Of a DNA stretch of 64,000 bases, positions 37,912-45,801 are shown one piece after another (the stretch's first letter is position 1; each line of letters opens with the position of its first letter). A program made the position numbers and the translations under genes. The stretch covers positions 26,833-90,832 of the forward strand of contig JAITRE010000019.1 of the NCBI GenBank assembly GCA_031288555.1, given 5' to 3'. The notes beneath the pieces were generated by a model. The model made no database searches and had not been told where the DNA came from. It saw nothing but the letters and a program-made list of their open reading frames with translations. This stretch comes from Oscillospiraceae bacterium. Its GTDB lineage: Bacteria > Bacillota > Clostridia > Oscillospirales > Acutalibacteraceae.

Positions 37912-38898
37912 GTGTACTTTAAAAATATTTCAAAAATGTATTTATTTTTTACATTACTGTTTGTGAGCTTGTTTTCTGCTTTGTTGTGTTGTTGTGAAAA
38001 TAAAGAAAAGGAAAAAGTTAACACTGCTACTGAAATGAATGTATTTCTTTGTGCTGATGATGGAAATGCTATGCCAACTTGCGTGACAATAGCTTCTTTG
38101 CTTTCTAATACGCCTAAAGAAAAAAAATTATCTATTTACTTAGTTTACTTTTCAAAAACGCAAATGAGCAAAGAAAATAAAGACAAAATTATTTCTATGA
38201 AGAAAATCAGGGACTTTGATTTGAATTTTGTACCTTTTGATGAAGAAAAAATTAAAAATTATGATAACAGCCCGTGGAGCAATGGTATACTTGTTAAATT
38301 ATTTGCTTGTGAATTGTTTCCAAATTTAGATAAGATTTTGTGGCTTGACGATGACGTTATAGTTTTGAAAAATTTAGCTTCACTTTTTGATGATGTTGGT
38401 AATAAATATGCAGCGTGTGTAGATGTTTCTAAGGTGTATGAAAAACATGCTCCTTCTGACCTAGGTGTTTTTAATTCATCTTATTGGGTAACTGCAGGTG
38501 TAATTCTCCTCAATCTTGATGAAATTAGAAAAAACGATCTTCAGAAATTATTTTTGGAACATTGCAAATATTACACTGAAAATATTGAAAGATTTAGAAA
38601 AGAAGATCACTTAATAGGTGGTATTGAAGAATATGCTATGACGAAAGTATTGTCAGCAGACAAAGTACTGTCGTTGCCGCAAAGATATTCTATTATGGCA
38701 TTTCTTGTGGCGGCTGATACAAAATTTTCTGAAGCTTATAAAGAAGAAGTAGATAATGTATGTGCAATTCATTTTTGCAGTCCTAATAAACCATGGGGTG
38801 GTAGAAAATCTATACCTCCATATATGTATAATCTTTGGGTAAAATATTTTTTAATGACGCCGTATTCAAAAGAGATAACTTTGCCAGGAGGAGTTTAA
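37912..38898 (+). CDS. Glycosyltransferase family 8 protein with N-terminal export/anchor segment
   Basis: A protein of about 328 residues. After a hydrophobic N-terminus ('MYLFFTLLFVSLFSALLCCCEN', a signal anchor or non-canonical lipobox) comes a GT8 domain. It has 'MNVFLCADDGNAMPTCVTIASLL', the metal-binding DxD in 'ILWLDDDVIVLKNL', 'NSSYWVTAGVILLNLDEIR', and C-terminal 'AIHFCSPNKPWGG' (H-x-K/W motif of LgtC-like enzymes). GT8 enzymes use UDP- or other nucleotide-sugars and are usually cytosolic; here the domain would be outside the membrane. I set the start at GTG 37912, with GAGGG 8 bases upstream; the GTG at 37897 lacks one. A host-facing role is possible. Confidence 0.85.
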   Translation: MYFKNISKMYLFFTLLFVSLFSALLCCCENKEKEKVNTATEMNVFLCADDGNAMPTCVTIASLLSNTPKEKKLSIYLVYFSKTQMSKENKDKIISMKKIRDFDLNFVPFDEEKIKNYDNSPWSNGILVKLFACELFPNLDKILWLDDDVIVLKNLASLFDDVGNKYAACVDVSKVYEKHAPSDLGVFNSSYWVTAGVILLNLDEIRKNDLQKLFLEHCKYYTENIERFRKEDHLIGGIEEYAMTKVLSADKVLSLPQRYSIMAFLVAADTKFSEAYKEEVDNVCAIHFCSPNKPWGGRKSIPPYMYNLWVKYFLMTPYSKEITLPGGV

Positions 38899-39045
38899 AA
38901 ATTTATTTCGGTGTTTTAAATAGAAGCTTTTAAAGCTATATTAGTTTTTAAATTGTTTTAATTTTGCAAATAAAAGTGGTATTTAATTTTAAAAAATTAA
39001 AGTTAAATTAAAAGTAAAAAAATATTTTACAAGTTACATCTAAAA

Positions 39046-39071
39046 TTTAAGCTCTGACTGTGAAGCTTAAA
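39046..39071. terminator. Possible bidirectional terminator between convergent genes
   Basis: tttaagct (39046-39053) and agcttaaa (39064-39071) form an 8-bp stem with a 10-base loop, flanked by A-rich and T-rich sequence on both sides. It lies between the convergent GT8 gene and the exporter operon. Confidence 0.4.
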
Positions 39072-39159
39072 AATAAGTTTGTTAATTAAGTTTAAAAAAG
39101 AAAAACAATATTTTATAAGTTTAAGCTGCGAATAAAATATTTGATTTTAACTATAAAAT

Positions 39160-39696
39160 TTATTTTTCGTTTTTTGAATTTTCGTTGTTTTCGCCTTCTG
39201 AATCTTTATCTAATTTTTTATCTTGATTTTCTTTTTTACTTTTTTTGGAACCTCCGCTCACATTTTTTAAATTATTATTTCTTTCATTATTTTCTAATGA
39301 ATTATCTTCGTTGTTGTCTTCTTCATTTTCTTCAGTGTACAGAGGATCTTCATAATTTTCATCTTCATAGCTTTGTTGTTCATCATCTTCATAATTTTCT
39401 TCGGGATTTCCATTTTCATATTCATCGTTTTCTTCTAAATTTTCTTCATCATCTTCGTAATTTCCTTCAGAATCTTCATTTTCATTTTCATCGTTTTCTT
39501 CTGAAGTTTCATTTCCAGTTTCGTTTTCGTTAACTTCTTCTGAATTTTTTTTATGGTATTCATCTGGCTGTTCTTGAGAGTCTTTAAATTCGTTAGAGCT
39601 TTCTTCATAATTTTGGTTTGATTCTTCTTCATTTTTGGTTTCGTCTTTATTCTGTTGTTCAGAGTCGTCGTCATTTTTGTTTTCTTTTGTATCAAT
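39160..39696 (-). repeat. Low-complexity acidic Glu/Asn/Asp tail of the ABC subunit
   Basis: About 178 codons of near-repeats (EENDENEN, NYEDDEE, NYEDDEQQ), ending in a basic stretch (GGSKKSKKE). Such a tail follows the ATPase domain and would be cytoplasmic. The composition resembles the low-complexity part of the Nif11-leader protein at 1-1881. It looks like slippage or duplication growth within the gene; the frame is open throughout. Confidence 0.8.
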
Positions 39697-41868
39697 TTGT
39701 TGTCTTTTTACGAGTTCAGCAAAACTACCTTCTAATTCTGTTAATTCTTTGTAACTTCCATCTTCGATTATTCTACCTTTATCTAACATAATAATTCTAT
39801 CGCAGTTTTTTATTGTTGAAAGTCTGTGCGCTATAACAATACGCGTATTTTTAAGACTTTCTAATGAATCTGAAACTTGCTTTTGAGTTATGTTATCAAG
39901 GGCAGATGTTGCTTCATCTAACATTAAAATTTTTGGTTTAGGTGCTATTGCTCTTGCAATCATGAGACGTTGACGCTGTCCCCCGGATATCCCTCCTTGA
40001 CCTTCGCTTATAAGTGTGTTCATTCCCATGGGCATGTCTTGGATATCTTTTTCTATTCCTGCAAGTTTTGCAGCCTCCCAAGCTTCTTCTAAATTAAGAT
40101 GTGGCGCAGATATTACAATGTTTGAATATATATCTCCAGAAAAAAGTTTTCCGTTTTGCATAACAACTCCTATATGTTGACGCAAAGATCTTAAATCTAG
40201 TTTTTCCATATCAGTACCGTCAAAGTATATAGAACCAAGATTTGGTTTTTCAAACCCTAGCAAAAGCCTCATTAATGTTGATTTTCCACATCCAGTTTTT
40301 CCGACTATAGCAACATATTGACCTGGCAAAATTTTAAAACTCATATCATCTAAAATTTTGGGCCCATCTTTAATATAACTAAACGTAACGTGTTGAATTT
40401 CTATGCTGCCAGAGATGTTTGTTACGATCTTTTTTTTAATACTTACTTCTGGAATACTATTAAGCACGGGTTCTATCATTTCTATAAGAGGTTTCATCGT
40501 GGTAAATGTTGTAGAAATTCCTATAAGTGACATAATAGCTCCATTCACTTGGCCATAAGCCATATTAAAAGCGCTATAATTTGCTACACTTGTTTTAGAA
40601 GCACCAGCAAAATAATATAATACGAGTGAACCGATTAAGTCTGCAATATTACTTAGAATAGGAAAGAATTTTGTAATAAACGGGGGATCATATTGAAAAT
40701 ATGCACATTCTTTGTAGTTTTCGGCCCATTGAGAAAATGCACGCCTTTCTCCACCTGCAAGTTTAATTTTTTGTATGCCATTAAAAATAGAAAATAAAAT
40801 ACCACTTAGTTTAACACCAATGGTTGAAGATTTTCTTGAGTTTTTAAGATTTAAAAAAGTTCCTATTATTGTAAATGCAGTTTGTGCTATCATTATAATC
40901 AATCCTGGTATAACCATTGCTGGTGCGAAAGATACCATTTGTGTTACATACGTTATAGAAAAAAGAGTAGACAAACCTGTAGTTAAAAAAGCATCTGCCA
41001 ATTGAATACATACTTGTTGCACTCCTGAAACACGGCTAGCAAGGTCCCCGGAGCTATAGTCTTTGAAGAAAGATGCAGGTAAGGATATAATTCTGCTCAT
41101 AGTAGCACTTTCTACGTATATTGCCATTTTTGTTTGTATTCTGTTCATAATTAAATCTTTAGCAACTCTAATCAACAAAGAAGAAATAGCTGAGCCGAGT
41201 AAGATTAAAGCAATTGGCAAAATAAATTTTATTTTACCGGAAGGTATTAATTTGTCGTATTGAAGTTTTGTCAACAATGGCGATAACATTCCGAGCAATG
41301 TAACTGCTGCTGTAGAAAATAAAATCATAACTAAGTCTGCTATACTTAAAGTTTTTATTGTAAATGTGACTAAATCTTTTATGGAAATTTTTTTTAATGG
41401 AAAAGGCTTATAAAAACAAATACCTTCATTTGACAACATTTTGTTTGTTAATTTATTTATTTTAACAAATTCACCTGTTTCATAATTAAAAAATCTATAT
41501 CCTGAAATTCCGTATGGCAACAGAGCAACCGCATTACCTTTTTTTGTAAAACCAATCATAGGGCCTATAGCACTTTTCCACCAGTTGTCTTCAAATGCTA
41601 CTTTTCTATACATTATTCCTGTAGGGTTTAAAGCAAAGTCTAGTTGTTCGTCGATTTCTTTTAATTTTTTTGGTATTTCAGATACTTTTATTTTGTAATA
41701 TTTTAGAATTTCACCTATGGCATCAGTAGTTGTTTGTCTTTCGTTTTTAATATTTTTTGCTATAGCTTTTTTCCCAAGCACAACAGACGAAAGATCCATC
41801 ATTGAATTTTCAAAAGATTCTTTGTCGTTTTTTATACGACTTTTAATCTGATCGTCAACCCAGCCCAT
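39160..41868 (-). CDS. NHLP-type export ABC transporter, permease/ATPase subunit with long acidic tail
   Basis: A 902-residue ABC half-transporter, last gene of the exporter operon. The N-terminus 'MGWVDDQIKSRIKNDKESF' is typical of the NHLP/NHLM permease-ATPase subunit without C39 domain. A wing of about 180 residues, six membrane segments, and an ATPase domain follow: Walker A 'VGKTGCGKSTLMRLLLG', signature 'GISGGQRQRLMIARA', Walker B 'ILMLDEATSAL' and the H-loop 'VIAHRLST'. Unusually, the protein goes on for about 178 residues (39160-39696) rich in Glu, Asn, Asp and Ser with tandem EENDE/YEDDE repeats. I set the start at ATG 41868, with AAAGGGTG upstream; the longer in-frame start at 41889 has none. 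The usual partner is the C39-bearing half-transporter just upstream. Confidence 0.9.
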   Translation of the reverse strand: MGWVDDQIKSRIKNDKESFENSMMDLSSVVLGKKAIAKNIKNERQTTTDAIGEILKYYKIKVSEIPKKLKEIDEQLDFALNPTGIMYRKVAFEDNWWKSAIGPMIGFTKKGNAVALLPYGISGYRFFNYETGEFVKINKLTNKMLSNEGICFYKPFPLKKISIKDLVTFTIKTLSIADLVMILFSTAAVTLLGMLSPLLTKLQYDKLIPSGKIKFILPIALILLGSAISSLLIRVAKDLIMNRIQTKMAIYVESATMSRIISLPASFFKDYSSGDLASRVSGVQQVCIQLADAFLTTGLSTLFSITYVTQMVSFAPAMVIPGLIIMIAQTAFTIIGTFLNLKNSRKSSTIGVKLSGILFSIFNGIQKIKLAGGERRAFSQWAENYKECAYFQYDPPFITKFFPILSNIADLIGSLVLYYFAGASKTSVANYSAFNMAYGQVNGAIMSLIGISTTFTTMKPLIEMIEPVLNSIPEVSIKKKIVTNISGSIEIQHVTFSYIKDGPKILDDMSFKILPGQYVAIVGKTGCGKSTLMRLLLGFEKPNLGSIYFDGTDMEKLDLRSLRQHIGVVMQNGKLFSGDIYSNIVISAPHLNLEEAWEAAKLAGIEKDIQDMPMGMNTLISEGQGGISGGQRQRLMIARAIAPKPKILMLDEATSALDNITQKQVSDSLESLKNTRIVIAHRLSTIKNCDRIIMLDKGRIIEDGSYKELTELEGSFAELVKRQQIDTKENKNDDDSEQQNKDETKNEEESNQNYEESSNEFKDSQEQPDEYHKKNSEEVNENETGNETSEENDENENEDSEGNYEDDEENLEENDEYENGNPEENYEDDEQQSYEDENYEDPLYTEENEEDNNEDNSLENNERNNNLKNVSGGSKKSKKENQDKKLDKDSEGENNENSKNEK

Positions 41869-41907
41869 AAAACACACCCTTTTGTTCATTAGTTTTAAAA
41901 ACCTAAT

Positions 41908-44055
41908 TTATGCAGTTGATATTAGTTTTTTATATAGCCCCTTAGATTTATAAAGTTCTTCGTGTTTACCTCTTTGCATTACTTTTCCTTTTTCCATTAC
42001 TATAATTTCATCGCAATTGCGAATAGTAGAAAGCCTGTGTGCAATAATTACACAAGTTATACCTCTGTCTGTTATAGATTTTGCAACATCATATTCTGTT
42101 TTAGCATCAAGTGCAGATGTTGCTTCATCTAACACTATAATTGTTGGGTCTTGAGAAAGAACTCTAGCAATTTCAAAACGCTGTCTTTGCCCACCTGAAA
42201 AATCTTTTCCTCCTTCTAAAACTATGTGATTGTACCCATCCTTGCGTTCTAAAATGTCGTTGTGTATTTGAGCATCTCTTGCGGCTAAAATCATTTCAAA
42301 ATCTTCAATAGCATCGTCCCACATTTTTATATTGTTAGAAATTGTGTCTGGAAACATAGTTATATCTTGGTCAACAACAGCTAAAGAGCCGGTCAAAATT
42401 TGTCTATCTACCGATTCAATTGATTTACCATCAAATTTAATGTCGCCAGACCAAGGCTTATTGAGTCCTGATATTAATTTTGCAAGAGTTGATTTTCCAC
42501 ATCCAGAAAATCCTACAATAGCAACTTTTGAACCTGGTTTTAAAGAAAGATTGAAGTCTTTTATTAATGGTTCAGCTAATTTATTATAACCAAAAGTGAC
42601 GTTTTTCATTTCTAAATTTCCTGTAAGTTTTTTATAACTAGCAGAATCGCTTTGTTCATCCTTATAAACAACATCAGGTTTATATTTTAAAACATCTTGT
42701 ATTCTTTCCATATCACTTTTCATTTGAGTAACACTTTGCATCACAGATATTAATTTGTTAACTGGGGATAGAAAAGAGCCTAAGTAAATTGTAAATGCGC
42801 TAAGTTTACCTATACTCCACGACTCATCTGTCATTATCAAATAAACACACAACATTCTTATTATTAAATCAGTTGTTATGGACACCAAAGAAGATATAGA
42901 ACCTAAATATTGATTCATTTTAGCAAATTTAACAGTGGCAGAATTTAATGATGCTTGAAATCCAGACCAACGCTGGAAAAAGCCATTTTCAGCTCCTGAA
43001 GATTTTATTGTTTCTATCATTTCTATACCAGACATTGTAGCGGCAGATGCTTTTCCGGCATCTCTAGCCTGAATTCTTTGTATATTGGTTCGCTTGTTTG
43101 CCAAAAACTGTCCGAAAAACATATTAAATACTGCAGATGCTATTCCGATTACACTTAGCAAAAAATTATATCTTATCATAACTACCATATAAAAAATAAG
43201 AGTAGCAAAGTCTAAAAGTATAGGCGCAAATTGCCCTATTAAAGTACTTGCTATAGTTTCATTTGAGCTTTGTCTAGACAAAACATCTCCTACCATTCTT
43301 TGCGAAAAAAAGTCCATTGGCAAACGCAACACATGCCAAACAAATCCGGAGTTTGCGACAATTGCTAATTTACCTTGTATTTTTAGCATATAAAGATTGT
43401 TAATAATTGTAATAACTACTTGAAATAAAACAGTAAGACCAAAACCTAATATAAACGGGTATAACCATTCTGGGTTTTTTTGTGTTAAAATTCTATCTTG
43501 AAATATTCGCCCAAATGCTGGAGATATAAGACCTGCAATAGTTGTTAAAAAGCTTGTAACTATTACAAATATAAAAGGAATCAAAGTTCCAGAAAGACGC
43601 TTCATAGCAAAGTTTAAAATGCTATCTGGTTTTCCGCCAGGCTTAAAGTCTTTACTTTTTTCAAAAGAAACAACAACACCTGTAAAAGATTCGTCAAATT
43701 CCTTCATACTTATTTTTACAGTTCCCCGAGCTGGATCATTTATTATTGCATTATCTCCTTTAAAACCGTTTAATACAACAAAATGATTAAAATTCCAGTG
43801 TATAATTGCTGGAAAATTTATTTTTTTAATTCCTTCTAAATCGCATTTAAAAGCTGAAGGAATAAGCCCGTAAGACTTTGCAGCCATTGTCATATATTTT
43901 AAGTTACTTCCATCGCGAGATACGCCGCAGTCGCTTCTAACTTGTTCAAGTGGAACCCATTTCCCAAAATATGCAAGTATCATTGCAAGGCTTGCTGCTC
44001 CACATTCAAGAGCTTCCATTTGTATCACAACAGGAACTTTTTCAACTTTTCCCAC
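41908..44055 (-). CDS. NHLP-type export ABC transporter with C39 leader peptidase
   Basis: A 715-residue peptidase-containing ABC exporter (PCAT). The N-terminal C39 peptidase has its catalytic residues: 'VVIQMEALECGAASLAMIL' (Gln and Cys), 'HWNFNHFVVLNGF' (His) and 'INDPARGTVKI' (Asp). Six membrane segments follow, then the ATPase domain: 'VGFSGCGKSTLAKLISG', 'DFSGGQRQRFEIARVLS' and 'IIVLDEATSALDAKTE'. The family cleaves double-glycine leaders and exports the cargo. It starts at GTG 44055 with GGAGG 6 bases upstream. Double-glycine Nif11-like leaders occur in this window at 1-1881 and 47504-49081, making those proteins plausible substrates. Confidence 0.95.
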   Translation of the reverse strand: MGKVEKVPVVIQMEALECGAASLAMILAYFGKWVPLEQVRSDCGVSRDGSNLKYMTMAAKSYGLIPSAFKCDLEGIKKINFPAIIHWNFNHFVVLNGFKGDNAIINDPARGTVKISMKEFDESFTGVVVSFEKSKDFKPGGKPDSILNFAMKRLSGTLIPFIFVIVTSFLTTIAGLISPAFGRIFQDRILTQKNPEWLYPFILGFGLTVLFQVVITIINNLYMLKIQGKLAIVANSGFVWHVLRLPMDFFSQRMVGDVLSRQSSNETIASTLIGQFAPILLDFATLIFYMVVMIRYNFLLSVIGIASAVFNMFFGQFLANKRTNIQRIQARDAGKASAATMSGIEMIETIKSSGAENGFFQRWSGFQASLNSATVKFAKMNQYLGSISSLVSITTDLIIRMLCVYLIMTDESWSIGKLSAFTIYLGSFLSPVNKLISVMQSVTQMKSDMERIQDVLKYKPDVVYKDEQSDSASYKKLTGNLEMKNVTFGYNKLAEPLIKDFNLSLKPGSKVAIVGFSGCGKSTLAKLISGLNKPWSGDIKFDGKSIESVDRQILTGSLAVVDQDITMFPDTISNNIKMWDDAIEDFEMILAARDAQIHNDILERKDGYNHIVLEGGKDFSGGQRQRFEIARVLSQDPTIIVLDEATSALDAKTEYDVAKSITDRGITCVIIAHRLSTIRNCDEIIVMEKGKVMQRGKHEELYKSKGLYKKLISTA

Positions 44056-44122
44056 AGTTTAACCTCCAATCTTAAAATATTTATAAAGTTTTTACTATTT
44101 TCAAAAATAAAACAAATTTTTA

Positions 44123-44743
44123 TTATCCAAAAAGAAAACTTATAGGAGTTACACTTTCTACTTCAATTTTTAAATTACATTGAGATCCAGATTCTATCGC
44201 GGTGTTGTTTGATGAATTATTTTTTTTTAAATCAATTTTTGCTTTAAAAAAGCTTTCAGACACCCCTTCTTTTGCTGCGATTTTTTTTGCAAAGGGTTCA
44301 TTTGTGAGTTTTAACACTTCTTCAATTGTTAAAGGTGACGTGTTTATTTCTTTAATAACTCCCGTAATACCGCTGTCATCTTTTGTAGAACTGCCAACTG
44401 GATAAATATTAACAGTTTGTCCGATTTTTACGATAAAATTTTGATTTGCGTTTCCTTCTTCATCACCAACAGTTTCTCCAGTTACGTATGATTCTTTTAA
44501 AAAACATTCTACTTGATCTGCAGATTTAGAGCTTTTATTTTGACTTGCAAATACTCCAACAGCTTGAACATTTGTGGGCAATGATCCTACAGATGCCCAA
44601 ACAAATCCTATAACAATTAAAACAAATAAAGCTGAAATTATTAACCAAACACTCGGGTTAGAAACTTTTATATAATCATTTAATTTTTCTGGAGAAGAAA
44701 TGCGATCAAGACTTGATTTTCTAAATATTTGTTTTTTACTCAT
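44123..44743 (-). CDS. NHLM system secretion (HlyD-like membrane fusion) protein
   Basis: A 206-residue single-pass membrane protein. 'SSLDRISSPEKLNDYIKVSNPSVWLIISALFVL' is the characteristic start of NHLM-system secretion proteins. It is followed by a membrane segment (about 34-55) and an extracytoplasmic region with beta-barrel pattern ('IVKIGQTVNIYPV'), shorter than classic HlyD. It should bridge the two ABC subunits to the cell surface. ATG is preceded by AAAGGAG. It is the third gene of the operon. Confidence 0.9.
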   Translation of the reverse strand: MSKKQIFRKSSLDRISSPEKLNDYIKVSNPSVWLIISALFVLIVIGFVWASVGSLPTNVQAVGVFASQNKSSKSADQVECFLKESYVTGETVGDEEGNANQNFIVKIGQTVNIYPVGSSTKDDSGITGVIKEINTSPLTIEEVLKLTNEPFAKKIAAKEGVSESFFKAKIDLKKNNSSNNTAIESGSQCNLKIEVESVTPISFLFG

Positions 44744-44758
44744 AATGTTTTTCTCCTT

Positions 44759-45061
44759 TTATTCAAGATTTAAAATATCTAAAAAACCAGTTACTTCAAA
44801 TACTTCTTTAATGGTTTGATTAGCATTTCTTATTTTCATTTCTCCAGATTTTTTATTCATTTTTTTTTGTGTACTCAGAACAACACGTAATCCAGCACTA
44901 CTGATGTAAACCAAGTCTTTAAAATCAAAAATAAGATTTTTAATTTCGTCGGTTAAACTGCTTTCAAAATCTTTTTCAAGTTCTGGGGCAGCATTCGTAT
45001 CGAGCCTTCCTTTTAAAGTTACCGTAAGAGTTTCTCCATCCTTTTTTTTGTCAATTTCCAT
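44759..45061 (-). CDS. STAS-domain anti-sigma-factor antagonist
   Basis: A 100-residue STAS protein of the SpoIIAA/RsbV type: 'LTVTLKGRLDTNAAPELEKDF', 'NLIFDFKDLVYISSAGLRVVLSTQK' containing the phosphorylatable Ser (YISSAG). Together with the kinase encoded just upstream it can form a partner-switch module. GGGAGGT precedes ATG. It lies 16 bases upstream of the secretion-protein gene in the exporter operon. Such pairs often accompany NHLM exporters in gut Clostridia, as I recall. The controlled target is unknown. Confidence 0.92.
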   Translation of the reverse strand: MEIDKKKDGETLTVTLKGRLDTNAAPELEKDFESSLTDEIKNLIFDFKDLVYISSAGLRVVLSTQKKMNKKSGEMKIRNANQTIKEVFEVTGFLDILNLE

Positions 45062-45115
45062 AGTTACCTCCCAAAAATTAATTTAATAAACAACAAAATC
45101 TATTTTTAAAATTGT

Positions 45116-45532
45116 TTACGTCATTTTAAGATTTTTCTCTAATATTAAGTGGTTTTCATTGTTTTTATAAAAATAATGAATTTTATCAGTTAGTTTCTTA
45201 GCTAAAAAAATGCCAAGCCCACCTGCTTTTCTTTTTTCAGCATCAAGAGTAATATCAGGTTCATTGTTTTCAAGTGGGTTAAATTTAACTCCTTTATCTA
45301 TAAACTCGATAATAAAAGTTTCATCTTCAATTGAACACATTATAGTTACCGTCCCATCTTTTTTTTCTGGATATGCATAGCAAGCGACATTAACAAAAAT
45401 TTCTTCTATAACTAAATCGATATTTAAAATTGTTTTTTCTTCTAAATTCTTTATTTTTGATAATACCTCGTGAGAAAGCTCAAGAATTTTATTAAGATTT
45501 TCTTTTTCTGCAGGCACAACGATTTTCTTCAT
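45116..45532 (-). CDS. Anti-sigma-factor-type serine kinase (HATPase_c, RsbW/SpoIIAB-like)
   Basis: A 138-residue GHKL kinase: N-box 'VIEEIFVNVACYAYPE', G1 'FIDKGVKFNPLE', and G2 'KAGGLGIFLAKKL'. These proteins phosphorylate a STAS antagonist and bind a target, usually a sigma factor. It is the first gene of the exporter operon, 54 bases before the STAS gene. AAGGAGAG precedes ATG, and a 12-bp palindrome (AATTCTAGAATT, 45556-45567) lies just upstream. No sigma factor lies in the operon. sigG is 3.6 kb away, but no link is shown. Confidence 0.9.
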   Translation of the reverse strand: MKKIVVPAEKENLNKILELSHEVLSKIKNLEEKTILNIDLVIEEIFVNVACYAYPEKKDGTVTIMCSIEDETFIIEFIDKGVKFNPLENNEPDITLDAEKRKAGGLGIFLAKKLTDKIHYFYKNNENHLILEKNLKMT

Positions 45533-45720
45533 TTGCCTTACTCTCCTTATTTTTAAATTCTAGAATTAGTTTTTAAAATAATTGAAAATTTATAAACCTA
45601 TTGTTTACTTAAATATTTTTTTTATGTATTAAAAAGTGTTTTTCATTGAAATTTTTTAGCAATTGTAGGCGATCTTATTTTAAAATTATATTTAAAACTT
45701 TTTAAAATACAAAAATATAT

Positions 45721-45747
45721 AAAAAGTACCTTATAAAAAGGTACTTT
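45721..45747 (-). terminator. Rho-independent terminator after the lipoprotein gene
   Basis: A 10-bp perfect stem, aaagtacctt (45723-45732) with aaggtacttt (45738-45747), has a 5-base loop. Read on the minus strand it is followed by a T-rich tract. It separates the lipoprotein gene from the exporter operon. Confidence 0.8.
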
Positions 45748-45801
45748 AATTTAAAGATTTAATAATTTTTAGTTTTTAAAATTTTGAATCTATTTTTATT
45801 A

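Noticed and set aside
39141..39533. Plus-strand Phe/His/Leu-rich frame
   Set aside because: It is the antisense of the acidic tail of the ABC subunit and has no signal or homology-like features.
39160..45532. A classic bacteriocin gene cluster
   Set aside because: No small precursor peptide or modification enzyme was seen, only large leader-bearing proteins.
45556..45567. AATTCTAGAATT palindrome upstream of the exporter operon as an operator
   Set aside because: A 12-bp AT-rich palindrome is likely by chance at this base composition, and no second copy was recognised near other genes of the system.
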